A stretch of 64,000 nt of DNA from Prevotella sp. CAG:732 (GTDB taxonomy: Bacteria; Bacteroidota; Bacteroidia; Bacteroidales; Bacteroidaceae), in the NCBI GenBank assembly GCA_000436035.1, contig FR893235.1:1-64000 (forward strand), in the 5' to 3' direction. Each line of letters starts with the position of its first letter. Positions within the stretch are counted from its first letter, which is position 1. Under the pieces are notes generated by a model. It was not told the origin of the DNA. It did no database searches and saw only the letters and a program-made list of their open reading frames with translations. Both the position numbers and the translations under genes were made by a program. Below are positions 44,101-51,741 of this stretch, in pieces.

Positions 44101-45394
44101 CTACAAGTTTACCCCAGATGGCGGTAGTGTGTCGGTGAGTCTCGACATAGTGAAGGAAGTGAAGATCAAGGGCATTGCCAAGGATGTGCTTCGCATCAAG
44201 GTGGCTGATACCGGCAAGGGAATCAGCGATGAGGACAAGGTGCATATCTTCGACCGCTTCTTCCAGGTGAATGGTACCGAGATGCAACCATTTGGTGGTA
44301 GTGGCATCGGACTCAACCTCGTGAAGTCGTTTGCCGACTTGCATGGAGGTACGGCATCCGTGGAAGACAACCCAGGCGGTGGCACTGTCTTTACGATAGA
44401 TATTCCGTTGAAGCAAGGAGATACCGATGCAGAACCAGCCTTCGAGCAGACGAAAGTGGACGAGGGAGGTAATGCAACCGTGATTAGCACATCTCCCGCT
44501 ACTCAAGGCGACCTTACCCAGCAGAGTGTGGCTCCTACGGGGCGACTCCGTGTCTTGCTGGTAGATGATAGCGATGACTTCCGAGAGTTCATGACCGAAA
44601 TCTTGTCGGAGACCTACATCGTGGAGCAAGCCGTGAATGGTAAGGAAGGATGGGATAAGTTGCAGGAGGGCGACCTGCCAGACATCATTCTCAGTGACGT
44701 GATGATGCCTGTGATGGATGGCAATGACTTCTGCCGACTGGTGAAGGAGACACCTCGCACCGCTAACATCCCATTTGTGATGCTTACGGCACGTCTCGCC
44801 ACCGAGCACAAGAAGGAAGGTTTCGAGAATGGTGCGGATGAGTATATCACCAAGCCATTCGACATCGACTTGCTCAACCTTCGCATCCGCAACCTCGTGA
44901 AGTGGGCGAGAAAGGGTGCTGGCAAGGAGGAGGAAACTCACCCAACAAATCATTTCTCTCATCCTGATGTCATCCCGGATGATGCGAACTCACAGGGCAC
45001 ATCGGGACAAGAAGGCGATGGAACTGGCGAGCAAGCTGGAGTGCCTGAGTATGTGATGACCGAGAATGACAAGCGATTCATCAATGACATCGACATCTAT
45101 ATCCGTGACAACATGGGTGACCCAGAGACCACCGTCGAGTCGATGAGCTCTCACCTCTGCATCTCGCGCGTACAATTATATAAGCGTATGGTGTCGCTCA
45201 CGGGTACCACTCCTTCCGAGTATCTGAGGGCGAAGAGAATCCATCGTGCCGAGGAACTCTTGTGTACCGGTGAATTTACGGTGAGCGAGATCGCCTACAA
45301 GGTGGGATTCAACAATCCACGCTACTTCTCCAAGTACTTCCAGGATGAGTATGGCGTGACGCCATCACAGTATAAGAAAGACCATCAACGATAG
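41177..45394 (+). CDS. Hybrid two-component system sensor/regulator (HTCS)
   Basis: A 1,405-residue single-chain sensor. In order: signal peptide; about 14 regulator-propeller repeats forming two beta-propellers (about 25-700); a Y_Y_Y domain (about 730-795); a membrane helix (about 798-820); a histidine kinase with FFTNVSHELRTPL (His859) and an ATPase domain (GGSGIGLNLVKSFADLHGG); a receiver with ILSDVMMPVMDG (Asp1174); and a C-terminal AraC DNA-binding domain. In Bacteroidota such proteins bind a glycan fragment in the periplasm and switch on nearby polysaccharide-utilisation genes. The likely targets are the GH31 and GH2 genes downstream. No SusC/SusD genes are adjacent. Confidence 0.95.
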   Translation: MMNYLRLLYANLVLLLLAVPAYGNLSQQLNLEFNTLTNRDGLSNGQVNCILQDNRGYMWFATQSGLNRFDGFRFRNFFNKNLDEKTIPNNSVDDIQQDWKGNLWIHTGVGYCIYQYDKETFDRHPEKWLSSVGVNGTIYKVFIDSNKNFWFMLYDQGCCFVEGQTLKSHLFSYKDMGIKKGELVSSITEQHGTAVLSFNNGTLCRIDGIHKKVLWTNPYLTQNHPNKDDGTFSFIDSRNNYWVLTNGEAYIYCSAQKKWYVGMHAFMDNQKVAMPTRERVLIRDIATSKDGKTWIATDHLGLLVVDYAHKICHQFIKHDNIPGSMPDNSLQKVYIDRNQAVWIGTYKNGVAYNSPSFTKFNTIDLGDVCTITQDKLGNYWCGTNDAGIVCYNPKTGLRINYGMAQTGLSSNIVVSSITMSDGTMYFGTFNGGMARYRNGEWKSFQASPNGLAHQSVWAFGEDKYHRLLIGTLGGGVQIFDPKTERFIKTLNLDNSKISSNYISSFCNLPSGNVLIGHSQNVSILDVNNFSLTNQNTTKGGMTFPSPSINDVIVDSRGICWMATPAGMTMYDPDNGQLEIINELNGTQGAVGCAVVEDQQKTVWLISEFIVTHVQLTKNNKNKWELNMTSYNSMDGLQEHQFNYRSAYLSPNGDLAIGGQDGINIIHTKMERNANRHVKALFSGLVLFDHPLMAGEEYEGRVVLESSLESSRKLDLNYKDNAFTIQLSSSDVTVPSRNRFLYRMEGVTDKWMMTASGRPEVTFTNLSPGSYTLQVKVVNGDGTVCDDISELKINVNPPFYLSIWALMVYILLACGAVYLYRKRALDRQKMLFERERMEANIKKDRELNELKLNFFTNVSHELRTPLTLIISPLVSMIKREDDEDKKRKLTLIHRNAERLLNLVNQILDFRKIEQNSGKLTLTQVEVVSFMENICRSFQVLGNNKIQLVFTSTFKKLVMSFDVDKVGKIINNLLSNSYKFTPDGGSVSVSLDIVKEVKIKGIAKDVLRIKVADTGKGISDEDKVHIFDRFFQVNGTEMQPFGGSGIGLNLVKSFADLHGGTASVEDNPGGGTVFTIDIPLKQGDTDAEPAFEQTKVDEGGNATVISTSPATQGDLTQQSVAPTGRLRVLLVDDSDDFREFMTEILSETYIVEQAVNGKEGWDKLQEGDLPDIILSDVMMPVMDGNDFCRLVKETPRTANIPFVMLTARLATEHKKEGFENGADEYITKPFDIDLLNLRIRNLVKWARKGAGKEEETHPTNHFSHPDVIPDDANSQGTSGQEGDGTGEQAGVPEYVMTENDKRFINDIDIYIRDNMGDPETTVESMSSHLCISRVQLYKRMVSLTGTTPSEYLRAKRIHRAEELLCTGEFTVSEIAYKVGFNNPRYFSKYFQDEYGVTPSQYKKDHQR

Positions 45395-45464
45395 ATTTCT
45401 CATCTATCAATGGCAGACCTATATACGATGAATATCGCATGGGCGATATGTCGAAAAACTGTTC

Positions 45465-45509
45465 AAAAGAGAATGTTTCCCCCCAGAAAGGGGAGACATT
45501 CTCTTTTTT
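45465..45509 (+). terminator. Terminator of the HTCS gene
   Basis: Long stem AAAAGAGAATGT-TCCCC with GGGA-ACATTCTCTTTT and a T-run: a strong intrinsic terminator. Confidence 0.85.
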
Positions 45510-45568
45510 GTAACATTTCATACATGCTTTAGAAACAAAAAGACACTTATGCTTTGGGGATTTTTTCC

Positions 45569-45576
45569 TAATTTTG
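45569..45576 (+). promoter_or_regulatory. -7 promoter element of the first GH31 gene
   Basis: TAATTTTG, 67 bp before the ATG. No well-placed -33 element, which is common for promoters that need an activator such as an HTCS. Confidence 0.6.
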
Positions 45577-45643
45577 CAGCAACAATATTGAGTGCAAACT
45601 AATAATTGACAACAAAACAATAAAAATACTAACCCATAAAAGC

Positions 45644-48598
45644 ATGAGAATATCTAAAACACTTATGATTTCAGCAGTTCTGTTCTTGAGTGCTACAGGC
45701 GCACAAGCAGCAGGATTCTCTCAGCAAGGCAATAGTCTTACTGTGCAGTTGAAACAGCATCAGAACCAAGGACCTAGTCAGATTCGTCTTCAGGTAGTCA
45801 GCGACAAGATTATCCGTGTCCAGGCTACCGCAGAGCAAAGTTTCCGCAACAAGCAGAGTCTTATCATCGTTCCTCAGGAGAGTAAGGCTAAGTATCAGGT
45901 GGAAGAGCAGGGCGACAACCTCGTCATCACAACCTCTGCCATGCGTGCCGTGCTCAACGAGGCTACTGGTCATATCGCCTTCTACGACCTCAAAGGCAAT
46001 GTGCTCTTGAATGAGGTGGCACAGGGCGGTAAGACTTTCAAGCCATTCACTGTGCCAGACCGTGAGATGGGTGTTGACATCGCCAAGGTGCCAGAGGCTC
46101 AGAAGCACGGATGGTCTTGGCATGCCCTCTTCGACAGTCCTGACAACGAGGCTTTCTATGGCTTGGGTCAGCACCAGAGCGAGGAGCTCAACATGAAGGG
46201 CAAGAACGAGGATCTCTTCCAATATAATACGAAGGTGAGCGTGCCTTTCGTGGTTTCCAATAAGAATTATGGTATCCTTTGGGATTCTTATTCATACTGC
46301 CGTTGGGGTAATCCAGAGGATTATCTCCAGTTGAACCATGCGTTCAAACTCTATGACAAGGATGGCAAGGAAGGTCAGTTGACCGGTACTTACACCGACA
46401 AGAATGGACAGAAGATTGTACGTGGCGAGGATAGTATCTACTTCGAGTATGCCATGCCAGAGGCTTCTGAAATCTGCAAGCAGACCGACAAGGGTGGTAT
46501 CCAAAACTTGCCTCAGGGCTTCGCCTTGAATGGTTCGAAGGTGGTATATGAGGGATATGTAGAGGCTCCTGCCAATAGTTTCTACCAGTTCATCCTCTAC
46601 TATGCCGGCTACATGAAGATTTATATCGACGGCAAGTTGGTAGTGCCTGAGCGTTGGCGTACTGCTTGGAATCCTAATTCTTATAAGTTTGAGACTCCTA
46701 TCCAGAAGGGCGTGAAGACTCCTATCCGCATCGAGTGGCAACCTGATGGTGATGTGTCTTACTGCGGTCTTCGTGTGGCTGCTCCTCGTTCTGAGGCAGC
46801 GAAGAACCAACTCAGCATCTGGAGTGAGATGTCACCTGATATGGACTACTACTTCATCGCTGGTCAGAACATGGACGAGGTCATCAGTGGCTATCGTACC
46901 TTGACGGGGAAGGCTCCGGTCTATCCTAAGTGGGTGCTCGGTTTCTGGCAGAGTCGTGAGCGTTATCAGAGCAGCCGGGACATCGAGGAGAACTTGAAGA
47001 AGTTCCGTGACCTCCATATCCCTGTGGATAACATCGTACAGGACTGGAACTACTGGAAACTAGACTCTTGGGGAAGCCATGAGTTTGAGGCTTCTCGCTA
47101 TCCAAACCCTCAGGCTATGCTCGACAGCGTACACGCCATGAATGGTCGTTTCATGATTTCAGTATGGCCTAAGTTCTACGATACAGTGAAGAACTACAAG
47201 GAGATAGATGCCAAGGGATGGATGTACCATCAGGCTATCAAGGATGACATCCACGACTGGCTCGGCTTCCGTGGTTCCTTCTATGATGCGTATGATGCCG
47301 GTGCTCGCAAGATGTTCTGGCGTCAGATGGATGAGAATCTCTATTCTAAGTATAAGTTTGGTGTCGATGCTTGGTGGATGGATGCTTCTGAGCCTAATGT
47401 GCGCGACTGTACCCCTATGTGGTATCGCAAGGCACTCTGTGGTCCTACCGCTCTCGGTACTTCTACCGAATACTTCAATGCTTACAGCATCGTCAATGCC
47501 GACGCTATCTACAATGGTCAGCGTAGCGTGAACCCTAACCAGCGTGTCTTCCTCTTGACTCGTTCAGGTTTCGCAGGCGAACAGAGATATAGCACCGCTA
47601 CTTGGTCAGGCGACATCGCAACTCGTTGGGAGGATATGCGTGCGCAGATGACTGCTGGTTTGAACTACTCCCTAGCTGGTCTTCCTTTCTGGGGTATGGA
47701 CCAGGGTGGTTTCTGTGTGGAGAACCGCTATGTGGCTGCTCAACAGGAGTTTGACAAGACAGGCAAGGAGAATGCCGACTTGAAGGAGTGGCGTGAGTTG
47801 CAGGCTCGTTGGAACCAGTTCGGTTGCTTCGTTCCTCTCTATCGCACCCATGGTCAGTGGCCTACTCGTGAGGTTTGGAACATCGCTCCTTCCGATCATC
47901 CTGCTTACAAGACCATCGTGGCTTACGATAAGCTTCGCTATCGCTTGATGCCTTACCTCTATAGTATGGCTGGTATGGTTCACTTGAAGGATTACACCAT
48001 GATGCGTGCGCTCGTGATGGACTTCAATGGCGATGACAAGGTGCTCGACATCAAGGACCAGTGGATGTTTGGTTCTGCTTTGATGGCTTGTCCTGTGGGC
48101 AAGTACGAGCAGTATGGCCGCAATGTCTATCTGCCTAAGCAGAAGGGTTGGTACGACTTCTATACCGGCAAGTACTATGCAGGTGGTCAGACCATCTTGG
48201 CAGATGCTCCATATGATAAGATTCCTGTCTATGTACCAGAGGGAGCTATCCTTCCTGTAGGTCCTGAGATGGAGTGGAGCGACCAGAAGAAGGCTGAGCT
48301 CATTGACCTCTATGTATATGCTGGCAAGGATGGTTCTTATACCTTGTATGAGGATGAGGGTACCAACTACAACTACGAGAAAGGCAAGTATGCTACTATC
48401 GACTTCCAGTACAATGACGTACAGAAGACCGTTACCATCGGTGCTCGCAAGGGTAGCTTTGATGGAATGCTTCAGAAGCGTCGCTTCAATGTCGTGCTTG
48501 TCAATGCAGCCAAGGGGCAGGGCGTAAGTCTTGACAAGGCTCCTAAGGGTAAGATGGTATCTTACAGCGGTAAGCAGGTAGTAGTGAAGTTGAAGTAA
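45644..48598 (+). CDS. GH31 glycoside hydrolase with PA14-like insert, probable alpha-xylosidase
   Basis: A 984-residue exported enzyme (signal peptide ending near AQAA). An N-terminal beta-sandwich is interrupted by a PA14-like insert (about 240-385: YEGYVEAPANSFYQFILYY, then MKIYIDGKLV). The catalytic barrel carries nucleophile Asp580 (WWMDASEPN) and acid/base Asp657 (TWSGDIATRW). This layout matches the xyloglucan-active alpha-xylosidases CjXyl31A and BoGH31A, where the PA14 insert helps bind longer oligosaccharides. It should remove alpha-1,6-linked xylose from xyloglucan fragments in the periplasm. Alpha-glucosidase activity cannot be excluded by sequence alone. Confidence 0.85.
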   Translation: MRISKTLMISAVLFLSATGAQAAGFSQQGNSLTVQLKQHQNQGPSQIRLQVVSDKIIRVQATAEQSFRNKQSLIIVPQESKAKYQVEEQGDNLVITTSAMRAVLNEATGHIAFYDLKGNVLLNEVAQGGKTFKPFTVPDREMGVDIAKVPEAQKHGWSWHALFDSPDNEAFYGLGQHQSEELNMKGKNEDLFQYNTKVSVPFVVSNKNYGILWDSYSYCRWGNPEDYLQLNHAFKLYDKDGKEGQLTGTYTDKNGQKIVRGEDSIYFEYAMPEASEICKQTDKGGIQNLPQGFALNGSKVVYEGYVEAPANSFYQFILYYAGYMKIYIDGKLVVPERWRTAWNPNSYKFETPIQKGVKTPIRIEWQPDGDVSYCGLRVAAPRSEAAKNQLSIWSEMSPDMDYYFIAGQNMDEVISGYRTLTGKAPVYPKWVLGFWQSRERYQSSRDIEENLKKFRDLHIPVDNIVQDWNYWKLDSWGSHEFEASRYPNPQAMLDSVHAMNGRFMISVWPKFYDTVKNYKEIDAKGWMYHQAIKDDIHDWLGFRGSFYDAYDAGARKMFWRQMDENLYSKYKFGVDAWWMDASEPNVRDCTPMWYRKALCGPTALGTSTEYFNAYSIVNADAIYNGQRSVNPNQRVFLLTRSGFAGEQRYSTATWSGDIATRWEDMRAQMTAGLNYSLAGLPFWGMDQGGFCVENRYVAAQQEFDKTGKENADLKEWRELQARWNQFGCFVPLYRTHGQWPTREVWNIAPSDHPAYKTIVAYDKLRYRLMPYLYSMAGMVHLKDYTMMRALVMDFNGDDKVLDIKDQWMFGSALMACPVGKYEQYGRNVYLPKQKGWYDFYTGKYYAGGQTILADAPYDKIPVYVPEGAILPVGPEMEWSDQKKAELIDLYVYAGKDGSYTLYEDEGTNYNYEKGKYATIDFQYNDVQKTVTIGARKGSFDGMLQKRRFNVVLVNAAKGQGVSLDKAPKGKMVSYSGKQVVVKLK

Positions 48599-48607
48599 TA
48601 CCTTGGG

Positions 48608-48671
48608 AAAATAGTCCCGATGTTTTTATAAAATAGTCCCGATGTTTTTGGAAAAAAGTCGGGACTTTTTT
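48608..48671 (+). terminator. Terminator with duplicated 22-bp left arm (array D)
   Basis: Two 22-bp units (48608-48629 and 48630-48651), each containing AATAGTCCCGATGTTTTT, are followed by GTCGGGACTTTTTT. The second unit forms an eight-base stem, AGTCCCGA/TCGGGACT; the first unit supplies an alternative left arm. Confidence 0.75.
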
Positions 48672-48707
48672 GTGAAAGTGCCTCTATGTATTAATTAATC
48701 ATACGTT

Positions 48708-51281
48708 ATGAAATTGAATCAATCTCTGGTATCTTTTAGTTTGCTCGCCCTTGCAGCTTTGCCAATGCAGGCTCGAGAGCGACTGAATTTCGATGAGGGG
48801 TGGCTCTTTACCCTCGCTGATAGTGCTGGAATGGAGAAGAACGACTATGCCGACTTGACATGGCGACATCTCGATTTGCCGCACGATTGGGCGATAGAGG
48901 GCGACTTCTCGCCTACGAATCCGTCGGGGGCGAGTGGGGGAGCCTTGCCGGGGGGCATCGGTTGGTATCGCAAGCACTTCACCGTCAGTCCGAAGGATAA
49001 ATATGACAAGTATGCCATCGCCTTTGATGGTGTGTATATGAATGCCACGGTGTATGTCAATGGGCATAACCTCGGCTCTCGTCCCTATGGTTATAGTTCT
49101 TTCGAGTACGACCTCACACCTTACCTCAACAAGAAGGGCGACAACGTAGTTGCCGTGCGAGTGAATAATGGAGACCAACCCAACAGCCGTTGGTATTCGG
49201 GTTGTGGTATTTATCGCCACGTGTGGCTGGTTATGTCAAAGGCTGCCCATATCTCCCAGTGGGGACAGTATGTATCGACCACTCCCGATGGAATGGTGAG
49301 AATCCGCATCGACTGGACGGATGCTGCTGGCATCAATACGGCAGGTGCTCCTGCCAATGCAGCAGATGGCAAGGCGGTGAAATCTTCCTTGAAGCCTACC
49401 TTCCGCAATACTATCTATGATGCAGCGGGAAAGGTGGTGGCTACCCAGACCAGTGCTTCTAATGAGCAGACCCTGCAAGTGAAGAATCCGAAACTTTGGG
49501 ATGTGATTTCTCCATATATATATAAGGTGAAGAGCGAACTCTTGGTGAAGGGCAAGGTGGTGGATACCGAGGTGACGACCACTGGATTCCGTGATGTGAA
49601 GTTTGATGCCCAGAAGGGATTCTTCCTCAATGGCAAGAATATGAAGTTCAATGGTGTGTGCGAGCATCACGACTTCGGATGTTTGGGTGCTGCCCTCAAT
49701 GAGGATGCGCTCCGCCGCAAACTTCTCATACTGAGAGATATGGGTGTCAATGCCATCCGTTGCAGTCATAACCCTCCAGCACCAGAACTCTTGAAGATGT
49801 GTGATACGATGGGTTTCCTTGTGATGGACGAGAGCTTCGATATGTGGCGACGCAAGAAGTCGCAGAACGACTATGCTCGATTCTTCGATGAATGGCATCA
49901 GCGTGACCTCTCCGACTTGGTGAAGCGTGACCGCAACCATCCGAGCGTCATCATGTGGAGCATCGGCAACGAGGTGCTCGAACAGTGGTCGGATGCCGCT
50001 GCCGATACCTTGTCGTTGGAGCAAGCCAACTTGATATTGAATGCAGGTCATGATGCCTCAACCTTGGCAAAGGATGGTGAACTCAGTGTCAACTCACTCT
50101 TGACCCAGCATCTCGCCGAAATCGTGAAGGAGTATGACCCTTGGGGCACTCGTCCTATCACCGCAGGATGCAATGAGCCTGATCCGAATAACCATCTCTT
50201 CAAGAGTGGTGCGCTCGATGTCATCGGCTTCAACTATCATCATCAGTGGGTGAAGGATGTGCAGAAGAACTTCCCCGGCAAGCCATTCATCTTCTCGGAG
50301 AGTGTGTCGGCATTGCAGACCCGTGGCTTCTATATGATGCCAAGTGACAGCATCTATACGGCACCGGTGGCATGGTGGTTGCCATACTCAGACCCTTCGT
50401 TCAAGTGCTCGGCATACGACAACTTCCATGCTTCTTGGAGTAGTACGCACGAGGAGACTTGGGATGTGGTGAAGCATAATGACTTCGTGGGCGGTCAGTT
50501 CATCTGGACTGGCTTCGACTATATCGGTGAGCCTACTCCTTATTCATATCCAGCCCGCAGCAGTTATTTCGGCATCATCGACCTCGCTGGTTTCCCTAAG
50601 GACAGCTACTATATGTATCAGAGTGAGTGGACGCAGAAGAAGGTGCTCCATCTCTTCCCTCACTGGAACTGGATTCCGGGGCAAACGATAGATATGTGGT
50701 GCTATTTCAATCATGCTGATGAGGTCGAACTCTTCGTCAATGGCAAGAGCCAGGGCGTTCGCAAGAAGAAGGAATATGTTCCAGCTTCGCAAGAGGCAGT
50801 GAATGTCGGTGAGGCCTACGATATGTCAACCGAGTATCACGTTTGTTGGCGTGTGACATTCGAGCCGGGGGAGGTGAAGGTCATCGCTCGCAAGGATGGC
50901 AAGCAGGTGGGTGAGCAGACCATCAAGACCGCTGGTGCTCCCGACCATATCGTTTTGAAGAAAACCTATCAAGGCAATCTTGCTTACGGCGTTGGAACTC
51001 CTACTACCTTTGTCGAGGTGGATGTAGTGGATAAGGATGGCAATCTCTGTCCGAATGCCGAGAACCAAGTCTTCTTCTCCTTGCAGAAAGCATTGAAGTG
51101 CAAGGTAGGAGAGCAGATGCCTGAAATTCTCGGTGTCGATAATGGCTGCCAAACTTCCCTGGAGCGTTTCAAGGCTGACAACCGCAAGGCTTTCTTCGGC
51201 AAATGCCTCGTGGTCTTGAAAGGCAAGGGCACCTTGACCGCCAAGGCTGTCGATTTGAAAGAGGCGAAGCTGGAGTTCTAA
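48708..51281 (+). CDS. GH2 beta-galactosidase-type glycoside hydrolase
   Basis: An 857-residue exported GH2 enzyme. After a short signal peptide come the sugar-binding jelly roll (residues about 25-190: WRHLDLPHDWAIEGDF, GGIGWYRK), an immunoglobulin-like domain, and the TIM barrel with acid/base Glu422 (WSIGNEV) and nucleophile Glu531 (IFSESVSA). Additional C-terminal beta-domains (about 640-857) match the DUF4982 and Big-like modules of Bacteroidota GH2 enzymes. It probably removes terminal beta-galactose, consistent with xyloglucan side chains, beside the GH31 gene. Other GH2 activities such as beta-glucuronidase are possible. Confidence 0.85.
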   Translation: MKLNQSLVSFSLLALAALPMQARERLNFDEGWLFTLADSAGMEKNDYADLTWRHLDLPHDWAIEGDFSPTNPSGASGGALPGGIGWYRKHFTVSPKDKYDKYAIAFDGVYMNATVYVNGHNLGSRPYGYSSFEYDLTPYLNKKGDNVVAVRVNNGDQPNSRWYSGCGIYRHVWLVMSKAAHISQWGQYVSTTPDGMVRIRIDWTDAAGINTAGAPANAADGKAVKSSLKPTFRNTIYDAAGKVVATQTSASNEQTLQVKNPKLWDVISPYIYKVKSELLVKGKVVDTEVTTTGFRDVKFDAQKGFFLNGKNMKFNGVCEHHDFGCLGAALNEDALRRKLLILRDMGVNAIRCSHNPPAPELLKMCDTMGFLVMDESFDMWRRKKSQNDYARFFDEWHQRDLSDLVKRDRNHPSVIMWSIGNEVLEQWSDAAADTLSLEQANLILNAGHDASTLAKDGELSVNSLLTQHLAEIVKEYDPWGTRPITAGCNEPDPNNHLFKSGALDVIGFNYHHQWVKDVQKNFPGKPFIFSESVSALQTRGFYMMPSDSIYTAPVAWWLPYSDPSFKCSAYDNFHASWSSTHEETWDVVKHNDFVGGQFIWTGFDYIGEPTPYSYPARSSYFGIIDLAGFPKDSYYMYQSEWTQKKVLHLFPHWNWIPGQTIDMWCYFNHADEVELFVNGKSQGVRKKKEYVPASQEAVNVGEAYDMSTEYHVCWRVTFEPGEVKVIARKDGKQVGEQTIKTAGAPDHIVLKKTYQGNLAYGVGTPTTFVEVDVVDKDGNLCPNAENQVFFSLQKALKCKVGEQMPEILGVDNGCQTSLERFKADNRKAFFGKCLVVLKGKGTLTAKAVDLKEAKLEF

Positions 51282-51371
51282 AGAGAAATCATATAAGGCT
51301 AATGTCTTGCAAGATATGGCTAACAGATGTAATTAATATGGGGATGCAACTCGTTTGCGGAACCTTATTAT

Positions 51372-51422
51372 AAAAGAAACGGACGCTAGTGAGTAATGAT
51401 CTCATCAGCGTCCGTTTCTTTT
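51372..51422. terminator. Bidirectional terminator between the GH2 gene and the 67-residue gene
   Basis: A perfect 16-bp stem, AAAAGAAACGGACGCT with AGCGTCCGTTTCTTTT. The A- and T-rich ends let it work on both strands. Confidence 0.85.
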
Positions 51423-51486
51423 ATCTTTTGATGTGTCAATTGTTTCTTGTCATTGGTAATAAAAATATCTTGATTTCCTTTAAATA

Positions 51487-51690
51487 TTACCAGTTGTCTG
51501 TGTCCCATGGGTCGTAGCTGCCCATGTTGCCCTCACCCTTGTCGGGTTTGATAGGTCCCCAGTGTGGATTTTCAGGGTCGTCCACATCCGCCTTATCTAC
51601 TTTCCATTTGAGCGTTGGTGAGCCAGCGCAGATATGGCATGTATCTAGTATCACCATAGCGGTTTCAGGCTTCATATATATATCTTTCAT
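51487..51690 (-). CDS. Small Prevotella-type protein (67 residues), function unknown
   Basis: A 67-residue protein with a short N-terminal part (MKPETAMVILDTCHICAGSP) and a C-terminal acidic, Pro-, Asp- and Trp-rich tail ending in DPWDTDNW. I recall small Prevotella proteins with a similar start (YxxPxxxVxxL, then AGSP), but their function is unknown to me. It has no full signal peptide or membrane helix. The two cysteines (CHIC) could bind metal or a cofactor. It lies 51 bp downstream of the large secreted protein on the same strand, so the two may act together. A leader-peptide-like GSP break is speculative. Confidence 0.55.
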   Translation of the reverse strand: MKDIYMKPETAMVILDTCHICAGSPTLKWKVDKADVDDPENPHWGPIKPDKGEGNMGSYDPWDTDNW

Positions 51691-51741
51691 CTTTTACACG
51701 TTTTATTGAGTATTATAGTTTTCTGTTGTCTTGCGATGGTT

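Noticed and set aside
42668..44962. A 764-codon open frame antisense to the HTCS gene
   Set aside because: Shadow of the kinase and receiver coding region; no motifs of its own.
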